Source of the DNA: Hsuehochloa calcarea
Taxonomy: Eukaryota; Streptophyta; Magnoliopsida; Poales; Poaceae
NCBI GenBank assembly: GCA_036346395.1
Contig: CM070601.1
Location: 18,597,763-18,661,762 of the forward strand
Reading direction: 5' to 3'
Length of the DNA stretch: 64,000 nt
Shown: positions 56,407 to 64,000 of the stretch, in pieces
Layout of the letters: every line of letters begins with the position of its first letter
Numbering within the stretch: the first letter of the stretch is position 1
Translations under genes and position numbers: made by a program
Notes under the pieces: model-generated
What the model was told of the DNA's origin: nothing
The model's database searches: none
What the model saw: only the letters and a program-made list of their open reading frames with translations

Positions 56407-57690
56407 ATGACCAGCTCTGGCATGATCAAATCAACATCTAGAGCTCTTGTATCCGCTGCTTCCTCCGCTGTCCCAGCCACACCAGCCTTCAATCACTTCA
56501 TCAACGTCAAGCTTAATAGAGAGAACTTCCTTCTCTGGAAAGCTCAACTCGTGCGTACCTGCATAGCCAATAACTATTCGAATTTGTTGACAGCACAAGC
56601 TGGCTCCTTAGATGATGAACATGGAAGGCACTGGTGCACCCGCACGCCAAGTTCCCAATCCTGAATACCTCTCATGGTTTCAATAAGACCAACTTGTTCT
56701 AAGCGCATTGCTCTCGTCCATAACAGAAGAAGTTCTGTCCCACGTCCTGTTTCACACCACTTCGGCAGAGGTGTGGAATGTTCTTGACTCCATGTTTGGA
56801 TCACACTCGAGAGCAAGGACCATGCAGATACACATTTAGCTAGAAAGTTTGCAGAAGAAGGATTTGTCGATGATAAACTATTTTCACAAGGTAAAAAGTC
56901 TGATGGACACCATGGCTTAAATTGGCCATCGCATGCAGGAAGAGGAGATCATCTTCTATTTGTTGACTGGACTTGGAAGTGACTACTACTCCTTGGTCAC
57001 CTCTGTGATTACAAGGTCAGAGTCGATGAGCGTCGGTGAGCTTTATGCTCATCTCCTCAGCTTCGAGCTTCGATAGGGGCGTATAACAACTCCGTCCTTC
57101 ATATCAACTCCTCAGCAAAAAAACATCAATCACACCAGTACCAACACCACCAACGTCAACCGTGGTGGGGAAAGCGATTTGATCGTGGACGAGGAAGAGG
57201 CTGTCGACAACAAGCACCTGACAGCAACAGACCTACCTGACAAGTCCGCGACAAACATGGCCATGATGCACTTCACTGCTATCAGAGGTTTGATCACTCA
57301 TATCAAACTGAGGATCAATGTGTTGGCGCAACAACAACCACATCAGCTTACAATGTCGACACCAACTGGTATGCCGACTCCAGAGCAACCGATCACATCA
57401 CAAGAGACTTGGATCGCCTGACTATGCGTGATCGATACAAAGGAAGAGAACATGTCCAGGTCGCCAATGGCACATGTTTGCAAATTTCTCATGTTGGTCA
57501 ATCCTTTGTTACCGGATCATCTCGTCCTCTTTCTCTCAATAATGTTCTGCATGTTCTCCACATCAACAAACATCTTCTTTCCGTCCATATGTTAGCTACT
57601 GATTATGACGTCCTCGTTGAGTTTTATCCAAATTCCTTGTATGTTAAGGACCGAACCACGAAGAAAACTCTACTTAAAGGGCAATGAAAG
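56407..57690 (+). pseudogene. gag and protease region of the decayed copia element
   Basis: From ATG 56407 the frame gives F-I-N-V-K-L-N-R-E-N-F-L-L-W-K-A-Q-L, a copia gag start. Frameshifts near 56660 and later split UBN2-like pieces. A protease-like N-W-Y-A-D-S-R-A-T-D-H segment appears near 57360-57400, followed by NVLHVLHINKHLLSVHMLA. No intact reading frame remains. Confidence 0.7.
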
Positions 57691-60480
57691 GGTGGCCTTT
57701 ATCCTCTGCAATTCCCACATCGACCTCGCCTGTCCTTGTCGGTGTCCAAGGTTTCAAGGGAGGTGTGGCACCATCGTCTCAACCATCCGCCATCTCCAAT
57801 AGTTCAAAGTGTCCTTAGTTCGAATAATCTAGTGATTCCTTTTGAATAAAGATGTCTTTATTTGCAATGCATGTTAGCAAGCAAAATTGCATCAGTTTCC
57901 TTTTAGTTCATTTGTTAAGGAGTCTTCCTGTCCTCTTGAACTTATTCATTCAGATGTGTGGGGATCTGCTATTAAATCAGTAGGAGGTTTTCAATATTAT
58001 GTTACCTTCATCGATGATTTCAGTCGATTCACTTGGATTTATCCTTTAAAATACAAGTTAGAGATTGAACAAACCTTCCTTTAGTTTCGGAATTGAGTAG
58101 AGAGGTTAGTTTTAAAATTAGTGCCTTACAAACTGATTGATATTGGACTAACACTTCTTGCATCAAAGGCTGCATCGCTTCTTTAACAATGTCGGCATAG
58201 CTCACCAGGTCTCATGTCCCCATGCTCATTAGCAAAACGATCTAGCCGAGCGAAAGCGCCGACATGTTGTTGATAATGGACTAGCACTTATTGCACAATC
58301 GGGAATGCCAGTTCGGTTCTGGGATGAGGTGTTCCTAATGGTATCTTTTCTCATCAATAGACTGCCAAGCTGTGTCATAAACAATCAAACACCTCTATAT
58401 CATCTTTTCAAAATTGAACCATATTACACATTCCTCCGCTGTTTTGGTTGTACGTGTCGGCCTAATTTACGGCCATACAACACACGAAAACTAGCTTTTC
58501 AGTCACAACAATGTGTCTTCATCGGATATAGTCATATTCACAAATGATACAAATGCCTTCATAGAGATACAAGTCGTGTGTATATATCTTGAGATGTATC
58601 CTTTGATGAAAATCTTTTTCCTTTTACTCAGCAATCTGCAACCAGCATACCTACCTCTCTTGATCCTCTGCTGAACACATTACCATCTCCCTTGATTACT
58701 GAACCATCTTTGATTTCATCTCATTCTGGTCTAGTAACACAAGATGACCAATTGGAAGTTTGTGTGTCAAATAACTCTAATGTTTCTAGTGGTGGGGAAT
58801 TTGATGCTAGTGGTGGAACAACACAACAACAACAACAGATGGTATCACGACTGAGAACTTGAGCAGAGAACAATGATCTTCGTCCTAAGCAATACACAGA
58901 TGATACTGTATGCTATCATGGCAACTATGGAGCATGCACCGTAGCTGTGACTGAACCAACATCTCATCAGCGGGCTTTTACTGATCCCAACTGGAGATAA
59001 GCGATGGATGTTGAGTTTGTAGCATTGTTCAAGAACCAAACTGGAAACTTGTTCCAACTAGGCAAGAACAGAACATTGTGGATTATAAATGGGTTTTCAA
59101 GGTGAAGCAAAAACCTGATGACATTGTTGATCGCTATAAAGCCAGACTTGTTGCCAAGGGATTTCATCAGCGTCATGGTATTAACTATGCAGATACATTT
59201 AGTCCAGTAGTTAAACCCTCCACTATCCGGCTAATTCTGTCCATTGCAATCTTAAAACGATGGAAGCTAAGGCAAGTTGATGTTCAGAATGCATTTCTGC
59301 ATGGAATTATCATGGGATATGTTTACATGTGCCAAGTACCATGTTATGAAGATAAAAATCATCCTCGCTTTGTATGTAAACTTGAGAAGGCAATGTATGG
59401 ACTAAAGCAAGCGCTAAGGGCATGGTACTCGCATCTTAGTGAAAAACTATTAGAATTGAGATTCTCATTCTCAAAGGCTGATACATCCTTGTTTATCCTC
59501 AATAAAGCAGGATTAATCATGTACATGTTGGTCTATGTGGATGATATAATCATTGCGAGTTCAAGCTCAAGTGCTACTGAGAAGCTTATTCAGTGTCTGT
59601 CGCTCAATTTGCTATCAAAGATCTCGACAAGCTAAGTTACTTTCTAGGAGTTGAAGTGACAGACAGTAAAAGAGGTATTGTTCTCACTTAGAAGAAATAA
59701 GTTTCAGATTTGCTACAGAGAGTAAACATGTAACATTGTGGTCCATACCTACACCCATCGTTGCTACTAAAAACCTATCCAAGGAAGTTGGCACACAACT
59801 TGCATAATTTGAAACTTTTCAGTACAGAAGCACTGTTGCAGCATTACAATACCTCACTCTAACTCGGCCATATATCTCTTATGCTGTCAACAGAGTCTGG
59901 TAGTTTCTACAACAACCAACAGATGTACACTGGAGTGCCATTAAGAGGATACTCAGATACATCAAAGGAACAACAAACATTGGACTTGAAATCAGGCAAT
60001 CGTCATCAACTCTTATGAGTGCGTTCTCAGACGTAGACTGGGCAGGATGCCCGATGCCAGGCACTCAATCGGAGGCTTTGCAGTGTACTATGGACCTAAT
60101 CTAGTGTCATGGAGCTCAAGGAAGCAATCAACTGTATTAAGGTCCAGTTCTGAGGTGGAATACAGAGCCCTTGCAAATGCCACTACTGAAGTAATATGGA
60201 TGCAGCTTGTTACGAAGGAACTGGGAATATTTTAGTAAAGAGCTCTAGTTCTTTAATGTGATAATTTGGGAGCTACTTACTTGATTGCAAATCCGATGTT
60301 TCACGCACGTACCAAGCACATCGAAGTGGATTTCCACTTTGTCAGAAAAAGAGTCACTCTCGGAATGTTGGAAGTGTGATTCATCTCAACGATAGATCAG
60401 GTTGCAGACATGTTCACCAAAGCTCTCTCTCGCAATGTGTTTGAACATTTTCATCACAATCTCAACCTGACATGTGGCTA
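57691..60480 (+). pseudogene. Integrase, RT and RNase H of the decayed copia element
   Basis: Recognisable pieces in order are CPLELIHSDVWGSAIKSVGG and Y-V-T-F-I-D-D-F-S-R (integrase start), a damaged catalytic Glu region near 58230, PVRFWDEVFLMVSFLINRLP, and RT from 59078 (DYKWVFKVKQ, DRYKARLVAKGFHQRHGINY, VDVQNAFLHG, LVYVDDIIIA). RNase H near 60047-60420 follows (GGFAVYYGPNLVSW, R-T-K-H-I-E-V-D-F-H-F-V). The RT part, 59078-59635, is the longest open stretch at 185 codons. Frameshifts and stops occur about every 300 bp. Confidence 0.8.
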
Positions 60481-60494
60481 ATATTGAGGGGGAG

Positions 60495-60693
60495 TGTTAA
60501 ACGATATCAAAGTTCAGATAACTCTGTATCGGGTTTTAGAGTTTCAGATTCTTTGTAGTTAGTTATATTGATTATGTCGTTGCTATTTACCATAGATAAT
60601 CCAACAATGTTTAGTTAAGTTCAGTTGTAATCTTACTTGACTATAAATACAGAAGAGCCTCAATGGCTGCATTACATTGCAATACATTATACA
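60495..60693 (+). repeat. 3' LTR of the decayed copia element
   Basis: Partner of 56133-56324, preceded by the polypurine tract at 60483-60494. The end at 60693 is set by alignment to the 5' LTR. Confidence 0.75.
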
Positions 60694-61641
60694 TCCTTTA
60701 TGGGGCTAGAGATTGCCGAGCAGCTAGGCCTTCCAAGTCGTTGCTTCGACGATTTTTAGCCAATAGAGAGCGGACGCGTTCGCCAGGCCTCTATGTTTAG
60801 ATCGCTCCGGAGGGCTCCTTATAGCAGCCTATCACGCCTGCGTGTGTCCACTCAGCTAATGACAGACGCTATTTACAGCTGCCATGCCGCTTTCTTGTTG
60901 TGTTCGCCTGGTGTGAATCCACTCTGTTTCGGCACGCAGCATTGATTAGCTCTACCACTTGCATACAATAAGCTCCGCGCGAGTCCTCGATCTTGTGTTC
61001 ATGACCAGCTTGCTTCCCTTGCGTCAAATCCCACAGTTGCTACTGTCCTAGATTTCACACAGCAAGCAACTACTACGTGTGCATCCATTCACGGTGATGA
61101 CCGATTGGTCCCTTTTGCTGCGTGTGTGCATTTGTGATGCAGCCTCTCCATAGCACCTCGTTTGGCACAAAGCCTAATTGCATTCACCTTCATCTCCTGG
61201 CCTCGACAAAGAGAGCCCTCCCGATTTCAGTTCCTCATCTCCTGCCCTTCGCGTGTTCTTCTCAGTTGTTCCGTCTACGCTCGAGGTTAGCTTCCCGTAC
61301 AGCTCCTTGCCCCAACGCTTAATTGACTTCCTCGCGTTTTGCTCTGATTGTTTTCGTCTTACTTTACTTCACAATTGTTCTCCGCCATGCTTCTATCACT
61401 CTGCTTGTTGGTTCGGTGGATACCACTGTCTTCCCCTAATTTCGTAGGACCTTCGTCGTCCAGGTATGATCTTCTTCTTGAGTGAATCTTTTACCGACGC
61501 TACATTATTTCCGTTGCATTCTGGCCTAAACGTCTTCCTTCTTTTCCTTTTTCTCCCTTGTTTCCCATCGGCTTCCAACCATCTTGCCGTGCCTACGCTT
61601 CGTGCTTCGGTGGATACCGTCATCTTCCCCTAAGTTCTTCT
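60694..61641. other. Intergenic, nothing recognised
   Basis: C/T-rich sequence. Short open frames give Pro/Ser/Leu-rich low-complexity peptides. A GGTGGATACC-x-TCTTCCCCTAA segment of about 28 bp is repeated near 61416 and 61609. Confidence 0.35.
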
Positions 61642-61862
61642 TGTCGGAAATTGGCCCATATGAGTGGGGCTCATTTTCTATAATTCCAAAGCATGTATGG
61701 TTTAGTACTATATTGCTAAGGCAAGGTGGAGGTGATCAACATATAAGGTGGAGTCCTTGCCACTCTTTGAAATATGTGATACATGGATGAGTGTGGCACG
61801 AGGAGGGCTTTGGCTAAATAAACACGTGCACACATGCACGCGCGCACGCATTAGCGTATTTT

Positions 61863-61880
61863 CGCGTGAAAAATCACGCG
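61863..61880. other. Perfect short palindrome with A4 loop
   Basis: CGCGTGA-AAAA-TCACGCG: seven-base perfect arms. It lies in the presumed copia LTR and has no known role. Confidence 0.6.
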
Positions 61881-62636
61881 ACTTGTGACTTGCGACGCGT
61901 GACCGTGATGTGACGTGGTGAGCCACTTGGGAGACCAAGTCCACCTTATTTTTTACTGAACCATGCATATCTCCTCTCTGTTTTAATGAGATTCAAATAT
62001 TTGAATTTAAGGCTTTTTTGGGTGATGATGACAGGCAGTTACCAGTGGGTAAATGGTTGGTTAAGTGTGTCAGTTACCAGTGGGTAAATGACTATTTAAT
62101 CAGCCATTTCACAGTCTGCATCTATACACATATGCCTAGAGATGTTCAGAGTATAGCACGTAGCACAACTACCCCATTCCTTCTTTTCTTCCTTCTGCAA
62201 ACCTGTGCTGCAGTATTGCGCCTTCTGAACCTCGTCGACTCTTCTTCTCAGCGTGCACCTTGAAGAAGGGGAGCGGTATCTCCGAGCTGTTGCTACCATG
62301 AAGACCTGCACGGGGGGCAGCAATAAGGTTTCTGGGCAGCGCAAATTTGCACGACCGCTCGTTTATTGATTCATTAGTGCATCTTGCATCAGTCTGCGTC
62401 TGTACGCTTCGCTTCTTTATCGAACTCATCTGTAAGTCTTTCGTGTGACTGATTGGCTTGTTTACATTCTGTTTTTGCTTATACTGTGAAGTACTGTGAG
62501 TTGCCTGCTGTTAGTACTGTTTTGTGCATCATTAGTCTTTTGCAATATATGTCTTCTATTTAAACCTGGAATTAAAATATTGCCATCGATTTCAACATTC
62601 TAGAAATCTTATTATAAACTTTGTTGCAACACAACT

Positions 62637-63216
62637 ATGGCTGAAGCTTCTGATGCTATGAAACCTGAGAGGTTTTCTGATCAGAATTTTTGTAGATGAC
62701 AGACTAGAGCCAAGTTCTAGCTCATGTCTTTGGGGTTGTGGTGGGTAATCCACTGCAGTATCCATTTACAATTGACCAGTATATGCAGTTTGATAATGCA
62801 AACAACACTGCTCTTGGCTGCATTCTGACTATTATGGCAGATCAGCTCTACGATGTGTATATGGACTATAAGTCCGCCACAGAGTTGTGGGATGCACTAG
62901 AGCACAAATATGCAGAGGCAGAGGAAGGTCGCTGGCTCTACATGTGTGAGCAATTCTTCGACTTTAGCATGGATGAGGCTAAGTCCATAGTTGGACAAGC
63001 TCATGATCTCCAGTATTGGTTGGTGAGATCGCGCACCTGGGCTGTGTGTTGCCTCCTAAGTTTGTGGTCGCGGGCATTGTCGCCAAACTTCCTATTTCTT
63101 GGTGGGATTTTGCCACTAGCTTGAAACACAAGAGGGAAGATATTTCCGTTGAAGATCTTATAGCTGCCCTCGATGTGGAAGAAAAGGCAAGGGCAAAAGA
63201 TGCACCCAACACCTCT
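62637..63216 (+). pseudogene. Copia gag (UBN2), interrupted
   Basis: After MAEASDAMKPERFSDQNF and two TGA/TAG stops near 62696 and 62719, a frame change leads to YPFTIDQYMQFDNANNTALG, I-M-A-D-Q-L-Y-D-V-Y-M and A-T-E-L-W-D-A-L-E-H-K-Y, the UBN2 core of plant copia gag. A second frame carries LGCVLPPKFVVAGIVAKLP and EDLIAALDVEEKARAKD. The frame is lost where the LTR at 63217 begins. Confidence 0.75.
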
Positions 63217-64000
63217 TGTAATATCCCGAATATCGATTGGAGGGAATATTTTTCGGGCGAGAGAATTAATTGTATACTCAAGGGTTTTGTGGGTATGTTG
63301 GAACCTGGGCCTTCGACCCAGGCCAGGGCTGGGTGTGGCCGACCATGTGTGGGCCTTGGGGGGAGGCACCCCAAGGGCCCAAGCCCAAGCCACACCCCTC
63401 CCCTTTTAACCCTAGGCCGGCCCCCCTCCTCCCCTCTTTTGCCCCCAAGCCGCCACCTCCACCTCTCCTCCTCCCCAAGCCGCCTCCCTTCCTGGTCCTT
63501 GGCGCGCCCCTGATGCCCTGGTGCCGACCCCTGCTGTGGTGCCTCCCCATCTCACCAACAGAGCTCCCCGCTGCCGGCATTCGCGAGGAAGAGAGGAGTA
63601 CAACACTTGTTTGGCCAAAAGAAGGGAAGGAGAAGGGGGATCGTCTTCACCAAGTGCTCATCCATCGCCTCTGGGATCATCAAGAGTAACAATCATCGTT
63701 CTTGGTTGTTTGTCAAATTGGTAGATGCGAATTCGATTAAAATTGACTGGATCGAAATCTGTCAGTATTAGATCTGTTCTGTCCAGTAGTTTGCGCGGCC
63801 AGTTTCGAGTGATTAGAGGCCGAATTGGAGGTTTTACTCTTCTAGATATATGTAGATTTTGTTCTTAGATTTTTATAGCCACCAAGATCATGAAATTCCG
63901 ACAGACAGATCAAAAGTTATGGTCTGTTCTTTCCTCGTTGAACTGAATCCTGACGAGAATGATCTGTCAAGATTGCTTTTAAAATATGACCTTGTTAACG
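63217..64000 (+). mobile_element. LTR of a Gypsy-type element, running off the window
   Basis: TGTAATATCCCGAATATCG, a start seen in several long grass Gypsy LTRs, interrupts the copia gag. The following Pro-rich, G/C-rich block (63300-63560) and the later AT-richer part fit an LTR with a leader. The end, target duplication and interior lie beyond 64000. Confidence 0.5.

Larger units (their letters stand above)
56133..60693 (+). mobile_element. Decayed copia element with both LTRs
   Basis: LTRs of about 195 bp (56133-56324 and 60495-60693) bound gag, integrase, RT and RNase H. The LTRs share TGTTAAACGATATCA starts but differ by substitutions and an insertion of about 30 bp in the 3' copy. A primer-binding-like TGGTATTGGAACC follows the 5' LTR, and TTGAGGGGGAG precedes the 3' LTR. 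I see no target duplication. Pol resembles that of the truncated copia at 38790-42052 but the LTRs differ, so the families are related and not identical. Confidence 0.85.
61642..63216 (+). mobile_element. Copia element leader and gag, interrupted on the right
   Basis: The stretch starts TGTCGGAAATTGGCCCATAT, which reads like a copia LTR start. It is followed by a long untranslated leader and, from ATG 62637, a gag frame. No primer-binding site or LTR end can be placed with confidence. The gag is cut at 63216 by another LTR, and the rest of the element is not in the window. Confidence 0.55.

Overview
The window is nuclear DNA from a grass. The evidence is nested Ty1/copia and Gypsy-type retrotransposons, an En/Spm (CACTA) element whose end carries the TTTGCCGAGTGC repeat known from grass genomes, a Mutator-like element, an L1-like LINE, and plant-type spliced genes. 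The CACTA repeat family is most familiar from panicoid grasses (maize, sorghum, foxtail millet), but the species cannot be fixed from sequence alone. Most of the 64 kb is transposon, and few host genes are visible.

Layout. 1-1099: the start of a minus-strand copia element next to an N-terminal fragment of an LRR receptor-like kinase. 1100-9594: mostly relict repeats, including a very short copia derivative (5285-6073) that keeps a gag zinc knuckle. 9595-10806: a Mutator-like element with long inverted ends. 12797-15990: the only complete multi-exon gene I can build, a minus-strand, four-exon gene for a 378-residue single-pass membrane protein (DUF7356-like). 17747-38226: one 20.5 kb copia element (Sirevirus-like, flanked by GAAGA) that has been a target for other insertions: a solo LTR in its 5' LTR (19007-20745), a Gypsy-type LTR fragment (about 23060-23800), and a second copia element in its reverse transcriptase (25095-33388), which itself holds a 3.2 kb solo-LTR-like insert (26738-29929) and an unidentified filler (32362-32893). 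38790-42052: a 5'-truncated copia element with a nearly open pol.

42053-55950 is the most rearranged part. A segment is present twice in direct orientation (42053-43606 and 50036-52015). The second copy contains an intact 148-codon ORF (50679-51125); the first copy has lost most of it. Both copies include the 3' end of a LINE, and the LINE continues to about 55950 in copy 2. Between the copies lie a one-ended CACTA element (subterminal repeats at 43631-44147, transposase on the minus strand up to 47478) and three correctly spliced exons of a ROP/RAC small GTPase (48522-48991), without the P-loop exon or the C-terminal exons.

56133-60693 is a decayed copia element with both LTRs. 61642-63216 is a copia leader plus gag, interrupted by a Gypsy-type LTR that starts at 63217 and runs off the window.

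How things fit together: there is no operon-like or pathway organisation. The window records successive insertions and one local duplication. The candidate functional host loci are the DUF7356-like gene and, less certainly, the 148-codon ORF. The ROP exons look like a captured or broken gene. I did not find a convincing new biological system. The best leads are the ROP fragment beside the CACTA transposase, the duplicated small ORF, and the dense palindromic motif array in the LTRs of the large copia element.
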